Source: JAHEME01 sp034435035
Lineage (GTDB): Bacteria > Chloroflexota > Anaerolineae > Aggregatilineales > UBA3940
NCBI GenBank assembly: GCA_034435035.1
Contig: DAOTXW010000016.1
Span: 62,001-126,000, forward strand
DNA length: 64,000 nucleotides
Direction of reading: 5' to 3'
Each line of letters opens with the position of its first letter. Position 1 is the stretch's first letter. The position numbers and the translations under genes were made by a program. Shown here piece by piece: positions 1-8,473 of the stretch. The notes below the pieces were generated by a model. The model did no database searches and was not told the origin of the DNA. It was given only the letters and a program-made list of their open reading frames with translations.

Positions 1-86
1 GCGATGGCGTTGGCGCCTACCCAGCGAGCGTACAGATTCCAGTCCCAGCGGCGGTGTGACGGTGCGGCCTTGATGTATTGCCCCAT
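1..86 (-). CDS. Truncated N-terminus of an unidentified protein
   Basis: A leftward gene begins at an ATG at 86 and runs off the window start, leaving 28 codons. A purine-rich GGGAG box lies about 8 bases before the ATG. The visible residues include WDWNLYARWVGANAIA, an amphipathic, Trp-rich stretch of the kind that leads into a polytopic membrane protein. That reading is inference, because too little remains for a family call. It is divergent from sucA, and the 177-base gap between them holds a tandem repeat. The rightward open frame over the same bases has no ribosome site and an atypical composition, so the leftward reading is preferred. Confidence 0.5.
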   Translation of the reverse strand, partial: MGQYIKAAPSHRRWDWNLYARWVGANAI

Positions 87-142
87 GAGAGAAAGCTCCC
101 TTTTCCTGGATGGCAGTCTGTGTGCGCTCTGCCTCAAATCTT

Positions 143-168
143 TCTGTACGCTGAATCTGTACGCTGAA
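143..168. repeat. Perfect 13-bp tandem direct repeat in a divergent promoter region
   Basis: The unit TCTGTACGCTGAA occurs twice back to back (143-155 and 156-168). It lies between the leftward gene starting at 86 and sucA, about 50 bases before a TATACT hexamer. Two adjacent identical units could be a pair of same-face regulator sites or a simple duplication; the sequence cannot decide. Confidence 0.6.
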
Positions 169-219
169 AGGGCCTGGAAGGATGCAGCCGATCGCTGGCT
201 CGACGCTGTCCTGAATCGC

Positions 220-225
220 TATACT
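220..225 (+). promoter_or_regulatory. Probable -10 element for sucA
   Basis: TATACT lies 38 bases before the sucA ATG. No convincing -35 hexamer sits 16-18 bases upstream, so the promoter may need an activator. The 13-bp tandem repeat upstream is a candidate activator site (inference). Confidence 0.35.
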
Positions 226-263
226 CTCACGCATCGGCCATTCGAGGGTAAGGCAGATCCCTG

Positions 264-3089
264 ATGCCTGAATTTCACGATCTGAATCTGGGCTATGTGC
301 TGGAGCTGTATGATCGTTACCGGCGCGACCCATCATCGGTTGATGCGGACACCCGGTCATTCTTTTCCGGCTGGGCGCCGCCAGCGGAACCTGCCGCGTC
401 CGTTCATTCCCCGGCTGATCGCGCCCCGGCGGAGATGGCGGGAGCAGCCGACCGGGTGGTGGAAGTGGTCCGCCTCGCTCAGGAAATCCGCGGCTACGGC
501 TACCTCGCGGCGCAGCTTGATCCGCTGGGAAGCGAGCCTCCCGGCGATCCGCTGCTGACGCTTGAGGCGCATGGCCTGACCGAGGCGGACCTGGCCGCGC
601 TGCCTGCCAGCCTGATTGGCGGGCCGGCAGCCACGGATGCCTCCAGCGCCCTGGAAGCCGTGGCGGCGCTGCGCGAGATCTACTGTGGCAGCATCGGCTA
701 CGACTACGCACACCTGCGTAATCTGGAGGAGCGCCAGTGGCTGCGCCATGCCGCCGAATCGCGCCGCTTCCGCCCCACCGGGGCGACCTTCAGCGCCCCG
801 GCGATGCTGGCCCGACTGACCGAGGTCGAGGCGTTCGAGCAGTTCTTGCATCGCATCTTTCCCGGTAAGCACCGCTTCAGCATCGAAGGGCTGGATATGA
901 TGGTGCCCATGCTGGACGAGATCATCTGTGAAGCTGCCGGGCGGCGGATCGGCCACCTGCTGATCGGTATGGCGCATCGCGGACGGCTGAATGTGCTGGC
1001 ACATGTCCTGGGCAAGCCCTATTCGCAGATCCTGGCCGAATTCAAGGATCCTCTCCGCTCCCCGCGTTTTGAAGACGATCTGGGCTGGACCGGCGATGTG
1101 AAGTATCACAAGGGCGCGGTGCGAGCCATAGCGGAGGGCGACCCGGTCAATCTGATCATCACGATGCCGCCCAACCCCAGCCATCTGGAAGCTGTCAACC
1201 CGGTAGTAGCCGGGATGGCCCGGGCTGCCGGGACGCGCGCCACCGCCGGCGGCGCACCCACCTTTGACCCTGACTACACCCTGCCTGTGGTGATTCACGG
1301 CGATGCCGCCTTCCCGGGGCAGGGCGTGGTTGCCGAGACGCTCAATCTCTCGCGGCTGCCCGGCTACTGGACTGGCGGCACGATCCATCTGATCGCCAAC
1401 AACCAGATCGGCTTCACCACCGATGCGGTCGACGCCCGCAGTACCCTGTTCGCCAGCGATCTGGCTAAAGGCTTCTCCATCCCGATCGTCCATGTCAACG
1501 CGGACGATCCGGAGGCCTGTGTGGAGGCGGCCCGGCTGGCCTTTGCCTACCGAATGCGCTTCCAGAAGGATTTTCTGATCGACCTGATTGGCTATCGCCG
1601 CCACGGCCATAACGAAGGCGATGAGCCAGCTTTCACCCAGCCGCTGATGGCCGGGGCGATCCGCGCTCACCCCACGGTGCGGCAGCGCTGGGCGGAGACG
1701 CTGATCGCCCGGGGGCACATGGATCCGGCGGAGCCGGAGTTTCTGATGCGCCGTGCGATGTCCCGCCTGCAACAGGAGCTGGAGTCGCTGCGCCCGGCGG
1801 AAGATCTGGTGGAGCCAGAGCCGGCGCCGCCGCCGCCCGGAGCGGCCCGCGGCACCCGGACGGCAGTGGCTCTCAAGCGGCTGCAGGCACTGGGCGAGGC
1901 GCTGCTGGATGTGCCGGAAGGCTTCACACCGCACCCCAAGCTGGTGCGCCAGATGGCCCGCCGGCGCGAGGCCCTGGCGAACCCCGAAGCTGCAGCCCTG
2001 GACTGGGCCGCCGCCGAGGACCTGGCGCTGGCGACCATTCTGGAAGACGGTATCCCCATCCGGCTGACGGGCCAGGACGCGGAGCGGGGCACCTTCAGCC
2101 AGCGCCATGCCGTACTCCACGACGCGGTGACCGGCGCGCAGTGGACGCCCCTGCAGGGGCTGCCGCAGGCCGCCGCCGCCTTCGAAGTGCACAACAGCCC
2201 GCTGACCGAAAATGCCGTCCTCGGCTTTGAATACGGGTACAATGTTCAGGAGCCGGGCAGGCTGGTGCTGTGGGAAGCGCAGTACGGCGACTTCATTAAC
2301 GGGGCGCAGACCATCATCGATGAATTCCTGGTGTCGGCACGGGCCAAGTGGGGGCAGACGCCCTCGCTGGTGCTGCTGCTGCCGCACGGTTATGAGGGGG
2401 CCGGCCCCGATCACTCCAGCGGCCGGGTGGAGCGCTTCCTGCAGATGGCTGCCGAGACCAATCTGCGCGTCGCCAATGCCACGACGGCTGCGCAGGTTTT
2501 CCACCTGCTGCGCCGACAGGCCGCCCTGCTGGAAGGCGATCCGCTTCCGCTGGTGCTCATGACGCCCAAAAGTCTGCTGCGTAACCCGATGACCTACTCC
2601 TCGCTGAAGGATATGGCCCGCGGCCGCTGGCTGCCGGTGATCGACGACCCGCGGGGACGCGATCAGCCGCGCGCCATCCGACGGGTGGTGCTGGCCAGCG
2701 GCAAGTTCGCGCTGGACCTCGCCGCCAGCAACTACGAAGCTCGCCGCTCGACCGTCCTGGTGCGTCTGGAGCAGCTATATCCCTTCCCGCTGGAAGACCT
2801 GGCTGATGCGCTGGAAGGTTACCCGGAACTGGAAGAGGTCGTGTGGGCGCAGGAGGAACCGGTGAACATGGGCGCCTGGGAGTTCGTCAGCCCGCTGCTG
2901 GGCCGGATGTTGGCCGGCCGGGCGCCGCTGCGATGCGTGGCGCGCCCGCGCAATGCCAGCCCCGCCGAAGGATCGGCGGCCCAGCATTCTGTCATGCAGA
3001 TGGCGCTGATCCGTGAGGCGTTTGCGGTGGAGGCTGCCGGGGAGGAACAGCCGCCCGCGCCGGCAGATTCTCACGCAGATAAGGATTGA
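264..3089 (+). CDS. sucA: 2-oxoglutarate dehydrogenase E1 component
   Basis: This is the thiamine-diphosphate-dependent E1 subunit of the TCA-cycle 2-oxoglutarate dehydrogenase complex. It decarboxylates 2-oxoglutarate and passes the succinyl group to E2 lipoyl. The 941-residue length matches the family. The N-terminus (NLGYVLELYDRYRRDP) is the E1o E2-binding segment. MAHRGRLNVLAHV near residue 236 and IHGDAAFPGQG near residue 342 are family signatures of the cofactor domain. The C-terminal half contains the transketolase-like pyrimidine-binding and C-terminal domains. sucB follows after 3 bases, so the two are surely co-transcribed. No E3 (lpd) gene lies in the window. The ATG at 264 gives the canonical N-terminus. 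Confidence 0.96.
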   Translation: MPEFHDLNLGYVLELYDRYRRDPSSVDADTRSFFSGWAPPAEPAASVHSPADRAPAEMAGAADRVVEVVRLAQEIRGYGYLAAQLDPLGSEPPGDPLLTLEAHGLTEADLAALPASLIGGPAATDASSALEAVAALREIYCGSIGYDYAHLRNLEERQWLRHAAESRRFRPTGATFSAPAMLARLTEVEAFEQFLHRIFPGKHRFSIEGLDMMVPMLDEIICEAAGRRIGHLLIGMAHRGRLNVLAHVLGKPYSQILAEFKDPLRSPRFEDDLGWTGDVKYHKGAVRAIAEGDPVNLIITMPPNPSHLEAVNPVVAGMARAAGTRATAGGAPTFDPDYTLPVVIHGDAAFPGQGVVAETLNLSRLPGYWTGGTIHLIANNQIGFTTDAVDARSTLFASDLAKGFSIPIVHVNADDPEACVEAARLAFAYRMRFQKDFLIDLIGYRRHGHNEGDEPAFTQPLMAGAIRAHPTVRQRWAETLIARGHMDPAEPEFLMRRAMSRLQQELESLRPAEDLVEPEPAPPPPGAARGTRTAVALKRLQALGEALLDVPEGFTPHPKLVRQMARRREALANPEAAALDWAAAEDLALATILEDGIPIRLTGQDAERGTFSQRHAVLHDAVTGAQWTPLQGLPQAAAAFEVHNSPLTENAVLGFEYGYNVQEPGRLVLWEAQYGDFINGAQTIIDEFLVSARAKWGQTPSLVLLLPHGYEGAGPDHSSGRVERFLQMAAETNLRVANATTAAQVFHLLRRQAALLEGDPLPLVLMTPKSLLRNPMTYSSLKDMARGRWLPVIDDPRGRDQPRAIRRVVLASGKFALDLAASNYEARRSTVLVRLEQLYPFPLEDLADALEGYPELEEVVWAQEEPVNMGAWEFVSPLLGRMLAGRAPLRCVARPRNASPAEGSAAQHSVMQMALIREAFAVEAAGEEQPPAPADSHADKD

Positions 3090-3092
3090 ACG

Positions 3093-4298
3093 ATGACCGT
3101 ACAGATTATCGTCCCTGACCTGGGCGAGTCGGTGACAGAGGCGACGGTGGCTCGCTGGCTGAAGCAGGAAGGCGATCCCGTGGCGGTGGGCGAGCCGTTG
3201 GTCGAACTGGAGACTGATAAGATCAACCTGGAGGTCGGCGCAGAGCACGATGGTGTGCTGGTGCGCATCGTGCAGGCTGTCGGAGCGGATGTTCGGGCCG
3301 GCGATGTGCTGGCCGAGGTCGCGGAGGCCGGCGAGTCTGCACCTCCGCCCCGCGCCGTGCAGTCTGCGATGCCCACTGACCGTGCGGGCGAAGAGCCAAA
3401 GGTCAGCCCGGTCGCTCGCCGCCTGGCCAGGGAGCACGGCATCGATCTGGGGGCGGTGCAGGGCAGCGGGCCCGGCGCGCGTGTCACCCGGAGCGACGTC
3501 GAGCGCTATGTGGCTTCGCTGGAGCCGCCGCCCGGAGAGGCTGCGGCGGCCCCGCTGCCCGCGGCGGCCCCGCCGCTCAGCGCGCCCCCGGACGGGCTGC
3601 GCCCACAGGAGCGCGTCAGGATGACGCGCCGCCGCCGCACCATCGGTCGGCGGCTGGTCGAGTCGCTGCACAGTGCAGCCATGCTCACCACCTTCAATGA
3701 GGTCGATATGGGCGCTGTGATGGAACTGCGCCGCCGCTACAAACAGGCCTTTCAGGAGCGCCATGGCGTCAGCCTGGGGATCACTTCGTTCTTCGTCAAG
3801 GCAGCGGTCGGGGCGCTGCAGGAGTTCCCGCGTCTGAATGCCGAGATCGACGGCGACGAGATGATCCTGAAACACTACTATGATATCGGCGTGGCCATCG
3901 GCGATCCGGAAGGGTTGATCGTGCCCGTTCTGCGGGATGCCGATGCACTGTCATTCGTCGAGATTGAGCGTGCGATCCGCGCTTTTGCCGCGCAGGCTCA
4001 GGATGGCACGCTCTCACTGGAGGACCTGCGCGGGGGCACGTTTACCATCACCAACGGTGGCGTGTTCGGATCGATGCTCAGCACGCCGATCCTGAACCCT
4101 CCACAGGTGGGCATCCTGGGCCTTCACAACATCGTGGATCGCCCGGTAGCTATCGAAGGGGCGGTGATCGTGCGCCCGATCATGTATCTGGCGCTCAGCT
4201 ACGATCACCGCCTGGTGGATGGCCGCGAGGCAGTGCAGTTCCTGGTGCGAATCAAGCAGCTGATCGAGGATCCGGCTGCGCTGCTGCTGGAGATCTGA
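3093..4298 (+). CDS. sucB: Dihydrolipoyllysine-residue succinyltransferase (E2o)
   Basis: The E2 core of the 2-oxoglutarate dehydrogenase complex transfers succinyl from lipoyl to CoA. Domains in order are one lipoyl domain (about 1-78, lipoylated Lys43 in ETDKINLEV), an Ala/Pro linker, a peripheral-subunit-binding domain (about 105-142, SPVARRLAREHGID), a second Pro/Ala linker, and the catalytic domain from about 175. The active-site motif SYDHRLVDG gives His372 and Asp376. An AAGGA site lies 7 bases before the ATG, just after the sucA stop. The branched-chain E2 family is related, but linkage to sucA settles the substrate. Confidence 0.95.
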   Translation: MTVQIIVPDLGESVTEATVARWLKQEGDPVAVGEPLVELETDKINLEVGAEHDGVLVRIVQAVGADVRAGDVLAEVAEAGESAPPPRAVQSAMPTDRAGEEPKVSPVARRLAREHGIDLGAVQGSGPGARVTRSDVERYVASLEPPPGEAAAAPLPAAAPPLSAPPDGLRPQERVRMTRRRRTIGRRLVESLHSAAMLTTFNEVDMGAVMELRRRYKQAFQERHGVSLGITSFFVKAAVGALQEFPRLNAEIDGDEMILKHYYDIGVAIGDPEGLIVPVLRDADALSFVEIERAIRAFAAQAQDGTLSLEDLRGGTFTITNGGVFGSMLSTPILNPPQVGILGLHNIVDRPVAIEGAVIVRPIMYLALSYDHRLVDGREAVQFLVRIKQLIEDPAALLLEI

Positions 4299-4370
4299 TG
4301 ATAGAGTTGGGCCTCTTTCGACCCAACCGGCGTTGTTTGGACGACATACCAGAGAGGCCGGCAACCTGAT

Positions 4371-4398
4371 TCGACAGCCTGCCGGAACAGACTATCAT
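4371..4398 (+). promoter_or_regulatory. Probable sigma70-type promoter for the GAF gene
   Basis: TCGACA (4371-4376), a 16-base spacer and TATCAT (4393-4398) each match the consensus at five of six bases. The predicted start lies about 50 bases before the ATG at 4458, so the GAF gene probably has its own promoter in addition to any sucAB read-through. Confidence 0.45.
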
Positions 4399-4457
4399 AG
4401 GCGTGCGCAGCAATAGGCAGGATCTCGATACTATCCGGCTCCGGAGGTTAACCCCTG

Positions 4458-5396
4458 ATGACGAACCCGCCGCAGGAAACGGTGGATCAGCTGGTGGCAA
4501 GCCTCGAGAAGCTTGAGAGGAGCACTGGCAAGCTGGATGAGGTGTTGGCGGCTCTCTTTGAAGTGCTTTCGGAGCGCGGCCTCAAGCCCACGCCGCACCT
4601 GACAAATGTGCAGGAAGCGCTCAAGGCGCAGGTCGCCGAGGCACGCGCTGCCAGTACGCATGTCACCGGTCAGCTCGCCCAGATGCGCGAGCTGGTACGA
4701 ACTTCGGCGCTGATCACGTCTTCCCTGGACCTGGACGAAGTCCTGGATGACGTGATGGATACAGTCATCCACCTCACCAATGCCGAGCGGGCTTACTTGA
4801 TGTTGTATGACGACAAAGGGAATCTGAAGGTCCGCGCCGCCCGCAACTGGGAGAAGGAGTCGCTTGACGAGGCCAACGTTGGTTTCAGCCGCACGGTAAT
4901 CAACATGGCTCTCCAGGATGGGAAGGCGGTCCTGACCACGAACGCGCAGGCCGATGAGCGCTTCGAGGCACGGGCCAGCGTGGTGTTGCAGCAGCTACGC
5001 TCGATCATCTGCATCCCACTGGCGCTGGCTGGTAAGACGGTCGGCGTGCTTTACGCCGACAGCCGCCTCAAAAAGGACCTCTTTCAGCAGGAGAATGTCC
5101 CTATCCTCACCGCTTTTGGCACGCAGGCCGCCATCGCCATCAGCAACGCCCAGCTGTTTGGGCAGGTCAAGCTGAACCTCGTCGAGGCGGAGCGCGTCAT
5201 CGAGAGCCTGCGGATCGAGGTGGATCGCAGCAAGGTTGATTCGCAGGTGCGGGAGATCACCGATTCGGAGTATTTTCAGTATCTGGCGGCTACGGCGCAT
5301 CTCCTGCGAGAGCGCTTTCATCTCATCGGGCAGGGCAGGATGCCATCAAAACCGGTCAGCCCCCCCACATCACCCGGGCCGCCTGCCGACCCCTGA
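4458..5396 (+). CDS. GAF domain protein
   Basis: A 312-residue soluble protein with a helical N-terminus (about 1-80, likely coiled coil) and a single GAF domain (about 90-240). The GAF core is recognisable from LDLDEVLDDVMDTVIHLT, AERAYLMLYDD, and the later IICIPLALAGKTVGVLYAD plus FGTQAAIAISNAQLF. A short helical tail and a Ser/Pro-rich C-terminus follow. No kinase, GGDEF or helix-turn-helix output domain is present, so it may sense a small ligand and act through a partner. The ligand is unknown. It is followed by a strong terminator, which closes the first transcription unit. Confidence 0.85.
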   Translation: MTNPPQETVDQLVASLEKLERSTGKLDEVLAALFEVLSERGLKPTPHLTNVQEALKAQVAEARAASTHVTGQLAQMRELVRTSALITSSLDLDEVLDDVMDTVIHLTNAERAYLMLYDDKGNLKVRAARNWEKESLDEANVGFSRTVINMALQDGKAVLTTNAQADERFEARASVVLQQLRSIICIPLALAGKTVGVLYADSRLKKDLFQQENVPILTAFGTQAAIAISNAQLFGQVKLNLVEAERVIESLRIEVDRSKVDSQVREITDSEYFQYLAATAHLLRERFHLIGQGRMPSKPVSPPTSPGPPADP

Positions 5397-5431
5397 GCGT
5401 CGCCAGCTGTGCGCCACAGAGTCCTGAAGGT

Positions 5432-5466
5432 ACTGCCGGAAGCAGAAGCTCCCGGCAGTTTCTTTT
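5432..5466 (+). terminator. Rho-independent terminator after the GAF gene
   Basis: The arms ACTGCCGG (5432-5439) and CCGGCAGT (5452-5459) pair perfectly over a 12-base loop. A T-rich tract interrupted by one C follows. It separates the GAF gene from the metal-transport operon. Confidence 0.85.
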
Positions 5467-5473
5467 GTCGCAC

Positions 5474-5502
5474 TTGACATGGACTTTATGTATTGGTAAA
5501 CT
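5474..5502 (+). promoter_or_regulatory. Strong sigma70-type promoter of the metal ABC operon
   Basis: A perfect TTGACA (5474-5479), a 17-base spacer and TAAACT (5497-5502) form one of the best promoters in the window. The predicted start (about 5509) falls inside the palindrome at 5507-5522, an arrangement typical of repressor control. Confidence 0.8.
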
Positions 5503-5506
5503 CATA

Positions 5507-5522
5507 TTTAGGTATAGCTAAA
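5507..5522. promoter_or_regulatory. DtxR/MntR-like operator palindrome
   Basis: TTTAGGTATAGCTAAA is a 16-bp inverted repeat with 14 of 16 bases symmetric. It resembles the TTAGG...CCTAA half-sites bound by DtxR-family metal-dependent repressors. It lies over the predicted transcription start of a metal-import operon, so metal-dependent repression is the natural reading. No stand-alone DtxR-family gene lies in the window. Confidence 0.6.
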
Positions 5523-5544
5523 ATCGGCGTCCCTGATAAAACCT

Positions 5545-6507
5545 ATGCAGAGCTATCCATCTCGCTTTTTCTCGCTGGTAGCTGCCCTCGCCGTGCTGGG
5601 GGCGACTGTCGGCTGCGCTGCACCGGATCCCTGGGAAAAGGGGCCGCGCCAGCCCGGCGACCCGCTGCGGGTTGTGGCAACCACGGGCATGATCGCCGAT
5701 GTAGCCCGCGAGATCGGCGGCGATCATGTGGACGTGGTGCAGATGATGGGCGCTGGGATCGATCCCCATTTGTACCGCGCCACAGAGAGCGATGTCACGC
5801 TCCTGGTGCGCGCCGATATCATCCTCTACAACGGCGTCCATCTCGAAGCCCGGATGGCGGAGGTATTCGAGCGCATCGCTACCAGCCGCCGGACAGTGGC
5901 CGTCGGCGATGGCATTGCGCCGGATCGCCTGCTGATCGATCCGGTATACGGGACCCCTGACCCCCACATCTGGATGGACGTCAGCCTCTGGATGCTTGCA
6001 GCCGGGCACATCCGGGATACATTCATCGAGGCCGACCCGGCGAACGCGGTTGATTACCGCGCTCGCGCTGCTCGCTACCTGGCCGAGATGGCGGCCCTGG
6101 ATGCCTACGTCCGCGCGGAGCTCGATCGGGTACCGGCGGAGCAGCGGGTGCTGGTCACAGCGCACGATGCCTTCCAGTATTACGGTCGCGCTTACCACAT
6201 TGAGGTCTTTGCGCCGCAGGGGATCACCACCCAATCCGAGGCAGGGGTAGAGGATATTCGCGCTACCATCGATCTGCTGACGCAGCGGCGTATCCCGGCC
6301 ATCTTCGTTGAAACCAGCGTCGCGCCGGATGTCATCGAAGCTATCATCGCTGGCGCGGAGGCCCGTGGCCATCGGGTGGTCGTGGGCGGCTCGCTGTATT
6401 CCGATGCGATGGGCGATGCCGGGACGCCGGAAGGCACCTACCTCGGCATGATTCGCCATAATACCGATACCATCGTCACAGCACTGCTGGGACAGTTTGC
6501 TCCCTGA
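5545..6507 (+). CDS. Metal ABC transporter substrate-binding lipoprotein (TroA/ZnuA family)
   Basis: This periplasmic or cell-surface receptor captures Mn, Zn or Fe for the ABC importer encoded downstream. A signal peptide ends in a lipobox-like TVGC with Cys24 as the likely lipidated residue. His75 (IDPHLY), His141 (DPHIW), His207 (TAHDAF) and Asp287 (YSDAMG) reproduce the spacing of the TroA His/His/His/Asp metal site. The His-rich loop seen in many ZnuA proteins is absent, so Mn or Fe is at least as likely as Zn. The leader is only about 36 bases with no good ribosome site. The ATPase gene follows after 27 bases. Confidence 0.92.
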   Translation: MQSYPSRFFSLVAALAVLGATVGCAAPDPWEKGPRQPGDPLRVVATTGMIADVAREIGGDHVDVVQMMGAGIDPHLYRATESDVTLLVRADIILYNGVHLEARMAEVFERIATSRRTVAVGDGIAPDRLLIDPVYGTPDPHIWMDVSLWMLAAGHIRDTFIEADPANAVDYRARAARYLAEMAALDAYVRAELDRVPAEQRVLVTAHDAFQYYGRAYHIEVFAPQGITTQSEAGVEDIRATIDLLTQRRIPAIFVETSVAPDVIEAIIAGAEARGHRVVVGGSLYSDAMGDAGTPEGTYLGMIRHNTDTIVTALLGQFAP

Positions 6508-6534
6508 TACCGACGGCTCTCTCTGACAGGCACA

Positions 6535-7326
6535 ATGACCATGAACGCAGCCCGGAATCCTTATACGCACATCCCGATCCATGTTGAAGACCTGACCGTA
6601 GCCTACCGTGAGACGCCGGTGCTGTGGGACGTCGATCTGACCGTCCCGGATGGCACACTGGTTGCCATCGTCGGCCCCAACGGGGCCGGCAAAAGCACCC
6701 TGATCAAGACCCTCATTGGCCTGATCGAGCCATCTGCCGGACAGGTGCTGATCTACGGGGAGCCTTACGCTCGCCAGCGTCACCGGGTAGCCTATGTGCC
6801 GCAGCGTGGCAGCGTGGACTGGGACTTCCCTACCAATGCCCTGGATGTCGTGATGATGGGCCGCTACGGCAGTCTCGGCTGGCTGCGCCGCCCCGGCCCG
6901 GCTGAGCGCCGGTTTGCACTGGAGGCGCTGGAGAAGGTTGGCATGGAGAATTTCGCCTCGCGCCAGATCAGCCAGCTTTCCGGCGGCCAGCAGCAGCGCG
7001 TGTTTCTGGCCCGCGCCCTGGTTCAGGACGCGAGTCTGTACCTGATGGATGAGCCTTTCCAGGGAGTCGATGCCACGACCGAGCGTGCCATTGTCTCTGT
7101 GCTCAAGGATCTGCAGGCTGCCGGGCGGACGGTGGTCGCTGTTCACCATGATCTGGAAAGCGTGCCAGAGTACTTTCAGCGGGTGCTGCTCCTGAACGTG
7201 CGCGTGGTGGCCAGTGGGCCGGTCGGCGAGGTCTTCACGCCGGATAATCTGCGCCGCACCTACGGGGGTCGCATGGACCTGCTAGCGCAGACGGCGGCTG
7301 CTGCCGGCGGAACGGGGAGGGGGTAG
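6535..7326 (+). CDS. Metal ABC transporter ATP-binding protein
   Basis: The 263-residue ATPase energises the metal importer. Walker A is GPNGAGKST (about residues 49-57), the signature is LSGGQQQRV, and Walker B is SLYLMDEP, followed by the H-loop AVHHDLESV. Sequence features such as RQRHRVAYVPQRGSVDWDFP are typical of the manganese/zinc/iron (MntB/ZnuC/TroB) branch. A second ATG two codons in (6541) is an alternative start. It sits between the receptor and permease genes, and the next ATG comes 1 base after its stop. Confidence 0.95.
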   Translation: MTMNAARNPYTHIPIHVEDLTVAYRETPVLWDVDLTVPDGTLVAIVGPNGAGKSTLIKTLIGLIEPSAGQVLIYGEPYARQRHRVAYVPQRGSVDWDFPTNALDVVMMGRYGSLGWLRRPGPAERRFALEALEKVGMENFASRQISQLSGGQQQRVFLARALVQDASLYLMDEPFQGVDATTERAIVSVLKDLQAAGRTVVAVHHDLESVPEYFQRVLLLNVRVVASGPVGEVFTPDNLRRTYGGRMDLLAQTAAAAGGTGRG

Positions 7327-7327
7327 T

Positions 7328-8473
7328 ATGAGGTTGCTCGATCTGATCGCGCTGGTCGCTACCGACTATACCCTGCGAACGGTGGCACTGGGCGCCGCCG
7401 TGCTGGGGATCGTCAGCGGGGCGCTGAGCAGCTTCGCTGTCCTGCGCCGCCAGAGCCTGCTGGGTGATGCGATGAGCCACGCGGCGCTGCCGGGCATCGC
7501 GCTGACCTTCATCCTGACTGGCCTGAAGACTCCGCTCGCGCTGATGATCGGCGCCCTGATCGCGGGGTGGCTGGGCGCCCTGCTGGTGCAGGTCGTCACT
7601 TCTCAAACCCGGCTGAAGCAGGACAGCGCGCTGGGTATGGTGCTGGCGGTGTTCTTCGGGCTGGGCATGGTGCTGCTGAGCTGGCTGCAGGGCCAGAACG
7701 ATGCCGGGCAGTCCGGCCTGGATAAGTTCCTGTTCGGGCGGGCTGCGGCTCTGGTGGTTGAGGATGTGGCAGCCATGACGGCTGTCGGCGGAGCGGCGCT
7801 GGGGATGGTGCTGCTGTTCTGGAAGGAGTTCAAGCTGCTCAGCTTCGACCCTGACTTTGCCGTCGCTCAGGGCTTGCCGGTGCGTACGCTTGACATCCTG
7901 CTGACTACCCTGATCGTGGTGGCAGTCGTGGTCGGGTTACAGGCGGTCGGCGTGGTTCTGATGAGCGCCATGCTGGTCGCTCCCGGGGCCGCCGCCCGCC
8001 AGTGGACTGACCGTCTGGAAATCATGGTGACCCTGTCGGCGCTGTTCGGGGCTCTGGCCGGGGTCAGCGGCGCACTGATCAGCAGTCTGGCGGGTGGGCT
8101 GCCCACCGGCCCGCTGATCGTGCTGTGCGTCAGCGCGCTGGTGGGCTTGTCGCTGCTGTTGGCCCCCAACCGGGGGCTGATCTGGGCGTGGCTGCGTCAG
8201 CGCCGCAGCCGCCGACGCCTGCGCCGTGCTGCCGTGCTGGAGGCGCTGTACACAATGGGCCTGCACCACGGCAGCCCGCGCCGTGCCCATTCGCTGCGGG
8301 CGCTGCGCGCCGCCGTGCCGGGCCGTGGAGTCTCCTACACCCTGGAGCGCCTGAGCGAGGATGGGCTGGTCATCCGGCCCGGCCCCGACTCCTGGAGCCT
8401 CACCGAGGCGGGCGTGCGTGAGGCCGAAGCGCTGCTGGACTCGCTGCGGGCCGGCGGTCAGGAGGCAGGTTGA
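7328..8473 (+). CDS. Metal ABC transporter permease with C-terminal winged-helix-like domain
   Basis: The first about 280 residues are an ABC-3 family permease with eight or nine hydrophobic segments and the family sequence RRQSLLGDAMSHAALPG near the N-terminus. After LLAPNRGLIW comes a basic linker (RQRRSRRRLRRA) and an extra domain of about 90 residues. This contains VSYTLERLSEDGLVIRPG and WSLTEAGVREAEALL, a helix-turn-helix plus wing pattern resembling DtxR-type winged helices. Plain ABC-3 permeases are about 270-300 residues, so the tail is a fusion. A strong ribosome site (GGAGGGGG) precedes the ATG. The stop overlaps the next permease start (TGATG). Confidence 0.9.
   Translation: MRLLDLIALVATDYTLRTVALGAAVLGIVSGALSSFAVLRRQSLLGDAMSHAALPGIALTFILTGLKTPLALMIGALIAGWLGALLVQVVTSQTRLKQDSALGMVLAVFFGLGMVLLSWLQGQNDAGQSGLDKFLFGRAAALVVEDVAAMTAVGGAALGMVLLFWKEFKLLSFDPDFAVAQGLPVRTLDILLTTLIVVAVVVGLQAVGVVLMSAMLVAPGAAARQWTDRLEIMVTLSALFGALAGVSGALISSLAGGLPTGPLIVLCVSALVGLSLLLAPNRGLIWAWLRQRRSRRRLRRAAVLEALYTMGLHHGSPRRAHSLRALRAAVPGRGVSYTLERLSEDGLVIRPGPDSWSLTEAGVREAEALLDSLRAGGQEAG

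Noticed and set aside
4..264. Rightward open frame before sucA
   Set aside because: No ribosome site, atypical composition, and it overlaps the better-supported leftward gene start at 86 and the sucA promoter region.
357..2504. 715-codon open frame antisense to sucA
   Set aside because: Shadow of high-GC coding bias; composition is Arg/Gln/His-rich and no family is recognisable, while the sense frame is unmistakable.
5518..7149. 543-codon open frame antisense to the metal ABC operon
   Set aside because: Overlaps two clear transporter genes and their promoter; no ribosome site or domain.
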